This document shows positions 38,071 through 48,952 of a DNA stretch of 55,922 bases, piece by piece (position 1 is the first letter of the stretch; each line of letters opens with the position of its first letter). A program made the translations under genes and the position numbers. The notes under the pieces were generated by a model. That model did no database searches. It was not told the origin of the DNA and saw nothing but the letters and a program-made list of their open reading frames with translations. Origin of the DNA: Fictibacillus nanhaiensis (GTDB lineage Bacteria; Bacillota; Bacilli; Bacillales; Fictibacillaceae); assembly GCF_019801215.1 (NCBI RefSeq), contig NZ_JAHVJO010000008.1, positions 1 through 55,922 on the forward strand, written 5' to 3'.

Positions 38071-38937
38071 TCATTCCCCTATTAAACGAACAGCATAAAC
38101 TTCATGACAAAAGCCTCTTAGTCCATTGTATACTCGGTGAAGTCTTGATTCATGCTGGAATAGCCCAAACACTGTCGGTCCGCTTCCGCTCATCAAAACA
38201 GCATCAGCGCCGAGCTTCATCATTTGCTCCTTAATGTGCCTTACTTCTGGGTACATTTCAAGCGTGACCGATTCCAATACATTTCCTAACAGCTTGCATA
38301 TCTGGTCATAATCCTTATCTTCAATCGCTTTAACCATCCCATTTACGTCAGGGTGATCAATACCTTTAAGTTTTAGATTGCGGTATACTTCACCTGTCGA
38401 AACTCCGATCGGCGGTTTTGCTAATAAGACCCAGCAAGGAGGAGGTGATGAGATGTGCTGAATTTTTTCTCCTCGTCCAGTAGCAAGTGCAGTACCGCCA
38501 TATACACAAAACGATACGTCAGAGCCAATCTTTGCCCCAAGTTCTGCTAACTCATCAAGTGACAACCCTAAGTTCCAAAGCTGGTTAAGACCTTTTAGAG
38601 TTGCAGCTGCATCGCTGCTCCCACCTGCTAATCCTGCAGCTACGGGTATGTGTTTTGAAATATGTATAAATACCCCTTGCTTAATACCGAACATCTTCTT
38701 AAGAAGCAATGCTGCCTGATAAGCCAGATTCCGCTCATCTAAAGGGACGAAGCCACCAGAACTCTCGATTTTAATCTCATTAGTTTCTAATAAAGTCAGT
38801 TCGATCCGATCAGCAAGATCAACCGTGGTCATGACCATGGCTACTTCGTGAAACCCATCCTCTCTTTTCTTCAAAGCATCTAGAGAAAGGTTTATTTTTG
38901 CTGGAGCTTTAATGGATACTTTATTATTAATCATCAT
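38071..38937 (-). CDS. ispE: 4-diphosphocytidyl-2-C-methyl-D-erythritol kinase
   Basis: GHMP kinase of the MEP isoprenoid pathway. 288 residues; [13 protein letters not shown] at the N terminus, ATP-binding [20 protein letters not shown], and [12 protein letters not shown] at the C terminus. Two adjacent ATG codons at 38937 and 38934 share the same SD AGGG. Confidence 0.97.
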   Translation of the reverse strand: MMINNKVSIKAPAKINLSLDALKKREDGFHEVAMVMTTVDLADRIELTLLETNEIKIESSGGFVPLDERNLAYQAALLLKKMFGIKQGVFIHISKHIPVAAGLAGGSSDAAATLKGLNQLWNLGLSLDELAELGAKIGSDVSFCVYGGTALATGRGEKIQHISSPPPCWVLLAKPPIGVSTGEVYRNLKLKGIDHPDVNGMVKAIEDKDYDQICKLLGNVLESVTLEMYPEVRHIKEQMMKLGADAVLMSGSGPTVFGLFQHESRLHRVYNGLRGFCHEVYAVRLIGE

Positions 38938-39023
38938 TATCCCTGCCTAAAAATCTTTCACAATTTTGATATTTTTAATAGTAACACAGTTATACGTATT
39001 GTATGTAGATAAAATGAATAGTC

Positions 39024-39052
39024 GAAAACCGGAAACGTAAGCGTCTCCGGCT
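39024..39052 (-). terminator. sspF terminator
   Basis: CCGGAGACG-CTTA-CGTTTCCGG hairpin then TTTTCG on the minus strand. Confidence 0.82.
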
Positions 39053-39068
39053 TCATAATATCGCATAT

Positions 39069-39251
39069 TCACTTCTTTGTTTTATTTAAACCTTGCTCGG
39101 CTATTTCGAGTGCGCGTTTCACCATATTGCCTGCATCCTTGGAACTGATTCCGCCCCATCCTTCGCGTTGAACTTTATCATAAAAACCAAGCTCTTTAGC
39201 AATCTCGGTCTTTAAGGCCTCTGACATCATTCCTTGTTTGTTTTGCGCCAT
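39069..39251 (-). CDS. sspF: Small acid-soluble spore protein SspF
   Basis: 60-residue alpha/beta-type DNA-coating spore protein, divergent SspF class: [22 protein letters not shown] and [15 protein letters not shown]. Made in the forespore. Promoter not identified with confidence in 39252-39362; a GATAC/GTATC inverted repeat lies just before its SD. Confidence 0.93.
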   Translation of the reverse strand: MAQNKQGMMSEALKTEIAKELGFYDKVQREGWGGISSKDAGNMVKRALEIAEQGLNKTKK

Positions 39252-39363
39252 AATAAAAGACCCCTTTCATATGCGATACATATTAGTATCTCCAAAATAG
39301 GGTCTTTCATTTCTAACTTTCCATTATGTATATGTTTAGATGCTGATACACGAAGAGAATAGG

Positions 39364-39395
39364 TAAAAAAAATAGCAGTAAAGAATTCTTACTGC
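39364..39395 (-). terminator. veg terminator
   Basis: GCAGTAAGAATTCTTTACTGC stem followed by TATTTTTTTT on the minus strand; the veg stop lies inside the stem. Confidence 0.88.
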
Positions 39396-39649
39396 CCGAT
39401 TGCTGCTTGTGTATCTTCTAAGAATGTAAGTTCTACTGTTTCTGTGAGTACATCCGCGTAACTATAAGAAACACGTTCAAAAGCGTTGGTGTCCTGATCT
39501 AATTTGATAATAAAAACCGCAGGGTATGTTTCTTCCAGTGTTCCTAGTCGTTCGATCGTTTTGCGTCGACCGCCATTCGCACGTAAAGAAAGTCTTCTAC
39601 CCACGTTGGACTCTAAAGAGCGTCTAATGTCCACAATTGTTTTACCCAT
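39389..39649 (-). CDS. veg: Veg protein
   Basis: 86 residues ([59 protein letters not shown]). Stimulates biofilm-matrix genes in B. subtilis; small Sm-like fold. ATG 39649 with SD GAGGTGGAG matches the family start. Two near-perfect promoters precede it. Confidence 0.95.
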   Translation of the reverse strand: MGKTIVDIRRSLESNVGRRLSLRANGGRRKTIERLGTLEETYPAVFIIKLDQDTNAFERVSYSYADVLTETVELTFLEDTQAAIGQ

Positions 39650-39674
39650 TTTAGGCTCCACCTCACTTAGACAA

Positions 39675-39704
39675 ATTATAACACAAATCGTGTTTTTTTG
39701 TCAA
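39675..39704 (-). promoter_or_regulatory. veg promoter, proximal
   Basis: Perfect TTGACA (39699-39704) and TATAAT (39675-39680), spacer 18 ending TGT (extended -10). It is about 25 bases before the start codon. Confidence 0.88.
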
Positions 39705-39716
39705 ATTAAAATTTTC

Positions 39717-39746
39717 ATTATAGCAACTAAAGCATTTTCATGTCAA
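39717..39746 (-). promoter_or_regulatory. veg promoter, distal
   Basis: A second perfect pair, TTGACA (39741-39746) and TATAAT (39717-39722), spacer 18 ending TGC. It is exactly 42 bp upstream of the proximal promoter. The remaining gap to yabG (39750-39919) is AT-rich without a gene. Confidence 0.85.
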
Positions 39747-39919
39747 TGACCAAATATCCTTTTTTTGCTTTTTTAGTATGTGTTTTTTTTCGACAATTAT
39801 GTGCAGAATGAATAATTTTTAATTTTCTACTCTTACTTTTTGTCCATTTCCATTGTAATTTAAAGAAAATGCTCTTTAAAAAAGCAATACGGATTACACA
39901 ACAATCCAAACAAATAAAA

Positions 39920-39943
39920 TGAAAAACTCCGGTAATCCGGAGC
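39920..39943 (-). terminator. yabG terminator
   Basis: CTCCGGATTACCGGAG hairpin followed by TTTTTCATTTT on the minus strand. Confidence 0.86.
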
Positions 39944-39949
39944 TCTTGA

Positions 39950-40816
39950 TTATGGTTTCGTTTTAATTGGCATTCCTGTTCGCAGAAACCCTTTAGTCTC
40001 TACTCCACCTAGTCCTTCTTTACCAGTGAGCGTGTTTCTTAATACGTCCATAACATTTACACGGTCCATAAATGAAGTCAAACTAATTTTTGAAACGATG
40101 TACACCGGATCAAGAGCGTGTATGTTAATTCGTGCAGGTGAGCTTGCAAAGTTCGATCCAACTTTGATTAATGATTCGAAATGAGACTGACATGCTCCAG
40201 CAAAAATCATTAAATGATCCAAATGTGTATATTTTCTTCTAACTTCACGAACAGTTCTTATGAAGTATTTTGTATGCCGGTATGCATTTACATCCGAATG
40301 ATCACCTTTAGACTTCATATAAGCATCATGACCGGTAATGACGAGAATATCCGGTCTAACTTCATCAACCAATGCTGGAACCTTCTCTGGCATGTCTGTC
40401 TCTTTCATATGAATACCATATACAGGAACACCTAGTTTTTTATATAGCTCTAGGCATTTATTTAAATAAAGGGGATCGCCATCTACATGCAATACTCTTC
40501 CGGGTAACTCAAAATAGGATTGATCATACTGATACCCGTTCGTGGAAAGGTACTCCCGTTTTTGTCTTAACAAATAATAATCTTGTCTGAATAATTTAAA
40601 AGAAGATTCTTCCTTCTCCTTTACAACTTGACGATGTTCAGACACTTGTTTATCGTCCACAACAAATAAATCCTCCACTGGAGCATCTGCCCACAATCTA
40701 AGCTCTTCACCAGCGAGTTCCGCAATCGTCCTGTCTTCACTAAAACCCACAATTCGAAAAAGCAAATCCCTTTTGTAAGAGTCTCTTGTTACAATTGATC
40801 CGATTTCTAGTTTCAT
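39950..40816 (-). CDS. yabG: Sporulation protease YabG
   Basis: 288 residues, peptidase family U57. Late mother-cell cysteine protease that trims coat proteins such as SafA and SpoIVA-associated components. Conserved histidine- and cysteine-containing stretches VITGHDAYMKSKGDH and FAGACQSHFESL are present. SD GGGGGAG precedes the ATG. In B. subtilis it is under sigma-K; a CATACTCTT upstream (about 40866-40874) is only a weak sigma-K -10. Confidence 0.93.
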   Translation of the reverse strand: MKLEIGSIVTRDSYKRDLLFRIVGFSEDRTIAELAGEELRLWADAPVEDLFVVDDKQVSEHRQVVKEKEESSFKLFRQDYYLLRQKREYLSTNGYQYDQSYFELPGRVLHVDGDPLYLNKCLELYKKLGVPVYGIHMKETDMPEKVPALVDEVRPDILVITGHDAYMKSKGDHSDVNAYRHTKYFIRTVREVRRKYTHLDHLMIFAGACQSHFESLIKVGSNFASSPARINIHALDPVYIVSKISLTSFMDRVNVMDVLRNTLTGKEGLGGVETKGFLRTGMPIKTKP

Positions 40817-40895
40817 TTTACTCCCCCTATTTGGAGTAACTAGCTCCCACCATTCCTTTTATAAGAGTATGAGAACATAGGGGGAAAAATGAGGT

Positions 40896-41777
<882 letters not shown>

Positions 41778-42341
41778 CTAATCCTCCTCATTTCTATAAA
41801 GCACCTCTAGAGCTTGCTGAAATTCTGCTTGAGTTACGCGAAACATATTCAGACGTTTGTATAATTGCTTAGCATTCATATAGCCTAAACGCAGCTCTGC
41901 CCCAAGCATCTCACGCCTTCTTTTCGAACCAGCGCCACCTGTCAAGCCGGCTGCTATGAGATCTTCCCAAGAAATCAACTCAGATTCAGGCTCCATCATC
42001 TCTTCTCTGACATGTGAAAGAGCTTCTACAATAGCCTCATTAGAAGCGTGTTCAACACCTACTCCTTTGTCACCCTTAGCAATTGCATCTTGTTTTGCTA
42101 AGTAGGCGTGCTTACACCCTGGAACATACTCTGAGATGATTTGCCTAATTCTTTTTCCAGGAAAATCAGGATCTGTAAAAACAATGATTCCTCGAATCTC
42201 GTGAGCTCTTTTTATACGATTTAAGGTATCTATACTAATTTCTGAGCCATTTGTTTCTATTGTATCTGCATCAACTGATCGCTTAATTGCGAGCGTATCA
42301 CATTTTCCTTCAACAATAATAAATTCTTTAATTTTTTTCAT
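41778..42341 (-). CDS. rnmV: Ribonuclease M5
   Basis: Matures 5S rRNA. 187 residues from ATG 42341 (SD GGAGGAAATC; the TTG upstream is within the SD). Toprim domain with catalytic VEGKCD near residue 10 and FTDPDFPGKRIR, plus GVEHAS and TGGAGSKRRREML. Its substrate, 5S rRNA, is encoded at the right end of this window. Confidence 0.97.
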   Translation of the reverse strand: MKKIKEFIIVEGKCDTLAIKRSVDADTIETNGSEISIDTLNRIKRAHEIRGIIVFTDPDFPGKRIRQIISEYVPGCKHAYLAKQDAIAKGDKGVGVEHASNEAIVEALSHVREEMMEPESELISWEDLIAAGLTGGAGSKRRREMLGAELRLGYMNAKQLYKRLNMFRVTQAEFQQALEVLYRNEED

Positions 42342-42358
42342 GATTTCCTCCAAAACGG

Positions 42359-42385
42359 TGAAACCTTTTTAGGTCTTAGAACGTC
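42359..42385 (+). promoter_or_regulatory. ECF-sigma promoter antisense to yabE
   Basis: Plus-strand TGAAAC (42359-42364), 17 bases, CGTC (42382-42385) is a full match to the sigma-X/M/W pattern. It points toward the yabE 3' end about 145 bp away, so its transcript would be antisense to yabE. B. subtilis has an ECF-driven antisense RNA to yabE at the same place. Confidence 0.7.
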
Positions 42386-42476
42386 TAATTATTTGAACGA
42401 AAAAACATCTTTTACTAGTATACCCCAGGCGTCAAGAAAGTCTAGGTTAACAAAAATAAGGGATTCGTTACTCATC

Positions 42477-42506
42477 AAAAAAAGCACAGGGATTTTCCCC
42501 GTGCTC
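42477..42506 (-). terminator. yabE terminator
   Basis: AGCACGGGG-AAAA-TCCCTGTGCT hairpin followed by TTTTTTT on the minus strand. On the plus strand it lacks a T run, so the antisense transcript should pass. Confidence 0.88.
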
Positions 42507-42528
42507 TCTTAAGACTTTCATTCATTAC

Positions 42529-43731
42529 TTAATTAATAATACGGATTTTAACTGTTTTTCTTCCCCAAGACTCTGCACGTGATTGAGAAGAAAAGAACAC
42601 GTCTATCTTATTACCCTTTATCGCTCCTCCAGTATCTGAAGCAATGGCATATCCATACCCTTCAACATATACTTTTGAGCCCAACGGAATAACATTTGGA
42701 TCGACTGCAATTACTTTCGCGTTCGGATTTGCTTTTAAGTTATACCCTGAAGCAGTAATACCCGAACAGCCTTTACAGTTTGCCGTATAAGCTGTACTTG
42801 TTACATATATCTCTCTGCCGCCTGAATTGCTGGATGCTTTGCTACGTGATACAACCGGCGGAGGCTGTACTTTTGTTCCTATAGCCACGATTTTATCTGT
42901 GCTGTCTGATAACGTTTTTTCGCCTAGCAATTTTCTAGAAACTTCTTTTCCATTTTCCATAACGACTTCATAGCGCTTTTGAAGTTTGCCATTTTTGCCA
43001 TCTTGCACGACACGCTCTTTGCCTTTCGTTAATCCGCTGTCTTTACGATTAACGGTAGCAAACGGTGTTTCTTCTTCCACTACATCGGTGACCTTTTCTA
43101 CTCTGATGACTTCTACCTGCGTCTTACTTGTGATTTTTTCTGTTTTAGCAGGAGATACTCGGTCTATTTCACCTAATGATACCTTTTGTTGCTTCAAAAG
43201 GTCAGCGACGGTAGTCGAAGTGGTCCATACTTGTTGGGCTTTCCCGCCGACAACAAGCTTAACCGGAAATGCTGAATCAATGTTGATTTTTGTCTCATCT
43301 TCAACTTCAGCTGTCAGACTTGGCTTAATAACATCATGTTCCTTTAGCGTCAAACGTTGTTCTTTAATGACTTGCTCAACTGTTTTCGCTGTAGTCCATA
43401 CCGTTTTGTCTTTTCCGTCTACAGAAAGGACGATTTTCTTCGCTTCAAGATAATCAACCTTCATATTATCCGTTACCTTTGCATTTAGCCCAGGTTTTAC
43501 TAGATCATGCTGGTTGGGTTCTATGTTATGTTCGCTTAGAAGTTCTCTTACAGTATCTGCATGTGTCTTAACTTGCCTGTTCTTTCCGTCAAGCATTAGT
43601 GTTACTTCCGCTTTCGTAGTTTCATAACCTACGAATCCAGTAGTTACCGCCAAAACGAGAAGAGCGGCTATAGAAAGATAAAGTTTCTTTCTAGTAAAAC
43701 TCGAGAACAAAGCTGTAATATTTTTATACAT
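42529..43731 (-). CDS. yabE: Secreted cell-wall protein YabE (DUF348-G5-3D)
   Basis: 400 residues: signal/anchor segment (about 17-36), three DUF348 repeats (about 40-195; each with a W/T-rich T-A-x-T-V core), a G5 domain (about 200-285), and a C-terminal 3D domain (about 310-400) with SDTGGAIKGNKIDVFF aspartates. Related to RpfB-type stationary-phase survival factors; a likely cell-wall lytic enzyme. Own promoter upstream and a predicted antisense RNA at its 3' end. Confidence 0.94.
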   Translation of the reverse strand: MYKNITALFSSFTRKKLYLSIAALLVLAVTTGFVGYETTKAEVTLMLDGKNRQVKTHADTVRELLSEHNIEPNQHDLVKPGLNAKVTDNMKVDYLEAKKIVLSVDGKDKTVWTTAKTVEQVIKEQRLTLKEHDVIKPSLTAEVEDETKINIDSAFPVKLVVGGKAQQVWTTSTTVADLLKQQKVSLGEIDRVSPAKTEKITSKTQVEVIRVEKVTDVVEEETPFATVNRKDSGLTKGKERVVQDGKNGKLQKRYEVVMENGKEVSRKLLGEKTLSDSTDKIVAIGTKVQPPPVVSRSKASSNSGGREIYVTSTAYTANCKGCSGITASGYNLKANPNAKVIAVDPNVIPLGSKVYVEGYGYAIASDTGGAIKGNKIDVFFSSQSRAESWGRKTVKIRIIN

Positions 43732-43757
43732 CTGTTTTCCTCCCCTACAAGGACTGC

Positions 43758-43786
43758 ATTATAAATATCTTTTTTCTCTCTGTCAA
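43758..43786 (-). promoter_or_regulatory. yabE promoter
   Basis: Perfect TTGACA (43781-43786) and TATAAT (43758-43763), spacer 17, 27 bases before the start. The stretch 43787-43947 up to tatD has no gene and no recognised riboswitch. Confidence 0.85.
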
Positions 43787-43947
43787 ATACCCCTCCTTTT
43801 CGTCATTAATTGACCCAAGCATAATTATGACCGGATAAGAAGGAAAAAGGGAAGAAAAAACGTTTGACAAATTTCCTGTCCCTTTTGTCATTTTTTGAAA
43901 GCTTAACGAGATATTCTTCATGCTTTGCTATTTTCCGACAGCATATC

Positions 43948-44715
43948 CTAACGGTCTATGCTAAAAATTTGAAAAGCATTGTCGGAAGTTTTTTTTATGA
44001 TGTCTTCAAGTGGAAGAGCTTTTATTTCTGAAAGTGATTCAGCTACATATTTTACATAAGACGGTTCATTTCTTTTGCCTCTTAGTGGATGAGGGCTTAA
44101 ATAAGGACAGTCCGTTTCTATCAATAGACGATCCATCGGAATTTCTTTAGCAACTTCCTTAACCTTTTTGGCATTCTTAAATGTTACAGGTCCACCAAAG
44201 CTTATGTAAAAATTCATGTCCATACATTGTCGGGCAACTTCTATACTGCCACTATAGCAGTGCATAATCCCGCCAACCTCATGGGCGTTTTCTTCCTTCA
44301 ATATGTTTACAACATCTTGTGTTGCTTCCCTGTTATGAATAACGATAGGCAGCTTCACTTTTTTCGCTAGTCGTATCTGACGTCTGAATACTTCTTTTTG
44401 AACATCTGCCGGCGATTTGTCCCAATGATAATCAAGTCCCATTTCTCCTAAAGCAACAACCTTAGGATGTGCTGCAAGCTCCTCGATCCAGTCCAAATCT
44501 TCATCCGTCATATCGATTGCATCTACCGGATGCCAACCTACGCAAGCATAGATAAAGTCATACTCTTCAGCAAGTTTCATTGCTCCTGTTATGGTTTCAC
44601 GGTCAAAACCAACGACAACAATGTGTGTAACACCTTCATCTAAAGCTCGCTGAATGACCGCTTGGCGATCTTCTTCAAACTGTGTTGCATTTAAATGTGC
44701 ATGTGTATCAAACAT
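43948..44715 (-). CDS. tatD: TatD-family metal-dependent deoxyribonuclease
   Basis: 255 residues (yabD). Metal-binding FDTHAHLN at the N terminus, GEMGLDYHW, HNREA, GGIMHCYSG and IETDCPYLSPHP are the family's metal and active-site motifs. ATG 44715 with SD AAAGGA fits; the 15 upstream residues are probably leader. Follows metS. Confidence 0.95.
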   Translation of the reverse strand: MFDTHAHLNATQFEEDRQAVIQRALDEGVTHIVVVGFDRETITGAMKLAEEYDFIYACVGWHPVDAIDMTDEDLDWIEELAAHPKVVALGEMGLDYHWDKSPADVQKEVFRRQIRLAKKVKLPIVIHNREATQDVVNILKEENAHEVGGIMHCYSGSIEVARQCMDMNFYISFGGPVTFKNAKKVKEVAKEIPMDRLLIETDCPYLSPHPLRGKRNEPSYVKYVAESLSEIKALPLEDIIKKTSDNAFQIFSIDR

Positions 44716-44857
44716 AATGGACATTCCTTTCAACTTTACAAATCTTATCACATTTTCCATTCATTCGGGTAACAGTAGCATTACAATATAATTACATTGT
44801 AGGTATTAAGACCTACTTTTTATCAGTTATATCTAGCTGTTTTTCTGTCTTAGGCAC

Positions 44858-44885
44858 TAAAAAAGCAGGGATATACTCCCCGCTT
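44858..44885 (-). terminator. metS terminator
   Basis: AGCGGGGAGTATATCCCTGCT hairpin followed by TTTTTAG on the minus strand. Confidence 0.83.
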
Positions 44886-44893
44886 TCGTTTAT

Positions 44894-46861
<1,968 letters not shown>

Positions 46862-46893
46862 TTATGCCGCCTCCTCAAAGTATACTCAAATAG

Positions 46894-46920
46894 GAAAAAA
46901 AGCCCCTCCATTTAGGGACT
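46894..46920 (-). terminator. Terminator in the metS leader
   Basis: AGTCCCT-AAATGG-AGGGGCT (7 bp, one G-U) followed by TTTTTTT on the minus strand, about 30 bases before the metS start and about 160 bases after the probable transcript start. No T-box sequence TGGnACCGCG is present upstream. Confidence 0.7.
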
Positions 46921-47081
46921 GTTTGTCTTTATTAATGATTGGAAAATAGAAATACATCTCTAAAAAATGTATCTTTTTTACAAAAACTATAAAAAACTGT
47001 TTGCACTAGGACATAAAAGTAAAAAAGTAAGCGAAACAATCTCTATGTAAATACTTTCATTATTCTCTTTTCTTCCTTCAA

Positions 47082-47111
47082 AATATACCTAATGCATCGA
47101 AAGTGTGTCAA
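47082..47111 (-). promoter_or_regulatory. metS promoter
   Basis: TTGACA (47106-47111), 18 bases, TATATT (47082-47087) on the minus strand, giving a leader of about 210 bases. Confidence 0.75.
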
Positions 47112-47169
47112 GGTTAAGAAGCAAATGGAAGAAAAGAAAACATGGACAGTATTTTTTCATTGTTAGTTT

Positions 47170-47186
47170 TGTCGAAATTTGACGAT
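47170..47186 (+). promoter_or_regulatory. Distal pair of Spo0A boxes
   Basis: TGTCGAA (47170-47176, perfect) and TGACGAT (47180-47186), 10 bases apart start to start, in the metS-abrB gap. A weak promoter (TTGTTA, 18 bases, GATAAT) overlaps it. Confidence 0.6.
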
Positions 47187-47357
47187 AATTCTAACCTTGA
47201 TTTCCAGTAATTTTCTTTCAACTTTTACACTTTTTTGAATTTTTTATGACAATATATGAATATTTTTTCCAATCCATGGTTTAAGAAGTATTACAAAATG
47301 GGTATAGACTAGAGAATTCAATTGGTAAAAGAAAATAAAATGTTTAAGTCAAAACTA

Positions 47358-47386
47358 TTGACGACAATTGGAAATCTTGGTAAGAT
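47358..47386 (+). promoter_or_regulatory. abrB promoter
   Basis: TTGACG (47358-47363), 17 bases, TAAGAT (47381-47386) on the plus strand, 80 bases before abrB. Confidence 0.75.
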
Positions 47387-47401
47387 GTTCTCGTAGGATT
47401 T

Positions 47402-47418
47402 TGTCGAATTCTGACGAT
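47402..47418 (+). promoter_or_regulatory. Proximal Spo0A boxes of abrB
   Basis: TGTCGAA (47402-47408) and TGACGAT (47412-47418) lie just downstream of the predicted start of transcription, the position where Spo0A-P represses abrB in B. subtilis. Confidence 0.85.
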
Positions 47419-47468
47419 TTAAATAGATAGGGAAATCTTTTATATATTTTGGGAGGAGAGATTTTATT

Positions 47469-47753
47469 ATGAAATCTACAGGAATTGTACGTAAGGTGGA
47501 CGAACTAGGACGTGTCGTTATTCCGATAGAATTACGCCGTACTTTAGGAATTGCAGAAAAGGATGCTCTAGAAATCTACGTTGATGATGACCGCATCATT
47601 CTTAAAAAATACAAGCCAAACATGACTTGTGCAGTTACTGGGGAAGTTTCTGATGATAACTACACAGTTGCTGGCGGTAAAATCATTCTTAGCCGTGAAG
47701 GTGCTAAAGAAGTTATGGATGAACTTCAAAAGCAACTTCAAACATCAAAATAA
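47469..47753 (+). CDS. abrB: Transition-state regulator AbrB
   Basis: 94 residues: swapped-hairpin AbrB DNA-binding domain (1-50; MKSTGIVRKVDELGRVVIP) and a C-terminal AbrB multimerisation domain. Represses stationary-phase and sporulation genes (including spoVG) until Spo0A-P shuts it off. It is the only protein gene on the plus strand, convergent with rsmI and divergent from metS. SD GGGAGGAGAG. Confidence 0.98.
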   Translation: MKSTGIVRKVDELGRVVIPIELRRTLGIAEKDALEIYVDDDRIILKKYKPNMTCAVTGEVSDDNYTVAGGKIILSREGAKEVMDELQKQLQTSK

Positions 47754-47763
47754 ATTAACCAAC

Positions 47764-47795
47764 AAAGAGCCTTCTATTAGAAGGCTCTTTCTCTA
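47764..47795 (+). terminator. abrB terminator, shared with rsmI
   Basis: AAAGAGCCTTCTATTAGAAGGCTCTTT hairpin between the converging genes; followed by CTCTATTT on the plus strand and by GTTGGTT on the minus strand, so stronger for abrB. Confidence 0.83.
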
Positions 47796-47802
47796 TTTGT
47801 CC

Positions 47803-48687
47803 TTATAGGCCATGGTATTCCTGATAAATCGTACGCTTTGGAACATTCCGATCGGTCGCTGCTAATTTAATTGCATCTTTCGGCTTTTCACCTTCATTTA
47901 CATAATGATCCACATGATCGACAACTGATAAAGTTTCCCACCATTCAGCTGATGCTTCTTCTTCAAACTCTTTATTGCCGCTTCCTTCAACAACCAAACA
48001 GAATTCTCCTCGTATTTCAGCATCTTCCTTGTTCAGGAATTCCGATACCTCGTCTAATGTGCCGCGAATAATTTCTTCATATCTCTTCGTGAGTTCGCGA
48101 ACAACAGCAATCTTTCGGTTTTCAAATATTTCATTCATCGCTTGCAACGTATCTTTTAAACGGTGAGGTGCTTCATAGAACAAAAGAGTCGACGGGAAAC
48201 GTTTAAGTCTTTCTAATTCTGCCTTTTTGTCTTTCTTTCCTCTTGGCAAAAAGCCATAAAACGTAAACAAATCCGTGTTTAATCCTGATGCGACTAGTGC
48301 AGGCAATGCAGCATTCGCTCCTGGTAAAGGAATGACTGGTATCATTTCCTCTACACATTGGACGACAAGATCATATCCTGGATCTGATATCCCTGGCATC
48401 CCTGCATCTGTGACGAGCGCAATCTGTTTTCCCACTTTTAATGCTTCAATCAGCTTTATCCCGCTCTGCTGTTTGTTATGATCATGATAACTTGTTAAGG
48501 GAGCATTGATTTCAAAGTGGTTACACAATTTTTTAGTTTGCCGAGTATCTTCTGCTGCTATCAGGTCGGCTTCTTTTAACGTCCGAACAGCACGGAACGT
48601 CATATCTTCTAAATTGCCAATTGGTGTTGGAACAAGAAATAACGCTCCCGTCCTGCTGCCTTCATGGTAGCTCTTTTGCTGCCACAT
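47803..48687 (-). CDS. rsmI: 16S rRNA 2'-O-methyltransferase RsmI
   Basis: 294 residues; methylates C1402 of 16S rRNA. Tetrapyrrole-methylase fold: LVPTPIGNLEDMTFRA, AEDTRQTKKL, DAGMPGISDPG and PLPGANAALPALVASG. ATG 48687 with SD AGAGGGAAG (a GTG lies three codons upstream). Overlaps yazA by 26 bp. Confidence 0.97.
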   Translation of the reverse strand: MWQQKSYHEGSRTGALFLVPTPIGNLEDMTFRAVRTLKEADLIAAEDTRQTKKLCNHFEINAPLTSYHDHNKQQSGIKLIEALKVGKQIALVTDAGMPGISDPGYDLVVQCVEEMIPVIPLPGANAALPALVASGLNTDLFTFYGFLPRGKKDKKAELERLKRFPSTLLFYEAPHRLKDTLQAMNEIFENRKIAVVRELTKRYEEIIRGTLDEVSEFLNKEDAEIRGEFCLVVEGSGNKEFEEEASAEWWETLSVVDHVDHYVNEGEKPKDAIKLAATDRNVPKRTIYQEYHGL

Positions 48688-48952
48688 ATGAAACACTTCC
48701 CTCTTTTATTATTCTTTCTTTTGCTGCTCTGTTCAATTTCTTAATCGCAAACTCTATACGCATTGCTTCTTGTTTGGATGAAAAATGCTGATGAAAAACA
48801 ACCTTGAGGGGTCCTCTTCCTCTTGTGTATTTTGCGCCTTTTCCTTCCTCATGCATCCGCAATCGTTGAGTTAATTTATTCGTATAACCTGTATAGTACG
48901 TTCCGTCTTTGCATTCCAAAATATACACAACATGTTCATTATTGCTCACCAT
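48662..48952 (-). CDS. yazA: GIY-YIG domain protein YazA
   Basis: 96 residues, a lone GIY-YIG nuclease-like domain of the UPF0213 family: [16 protein letters not shown] and [20 protein letters not shown]. Function unknown; candidate structure-specific endonuclease. Overlaps both neighbours, so translation is probably coupled. Confidence 0.93.
   Translation of the reverse strand: MVSNNEHVVYILECKDGTYYTGYTNKLTQRLRMHEEGKGAKYTRGRGPLKVVFHQHFSSKQEAMRIEFAIKKLNRAAKERIIKEGSVSYVAAKELP

Noticed and set aside
42986-43453. 155-codon plus-strand frame opposite yabE
   Set aside because: It lies fully inside yabE on the other strand, with no Shine-Dalgarno sequence and low-complexity S/T composition; a shadow frame.
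46862-47087. T-box riboswitch in front of metS
   Set aside because: No TGGnACCGCG core and no recognisable stem I; only a terminator hairpin is present.
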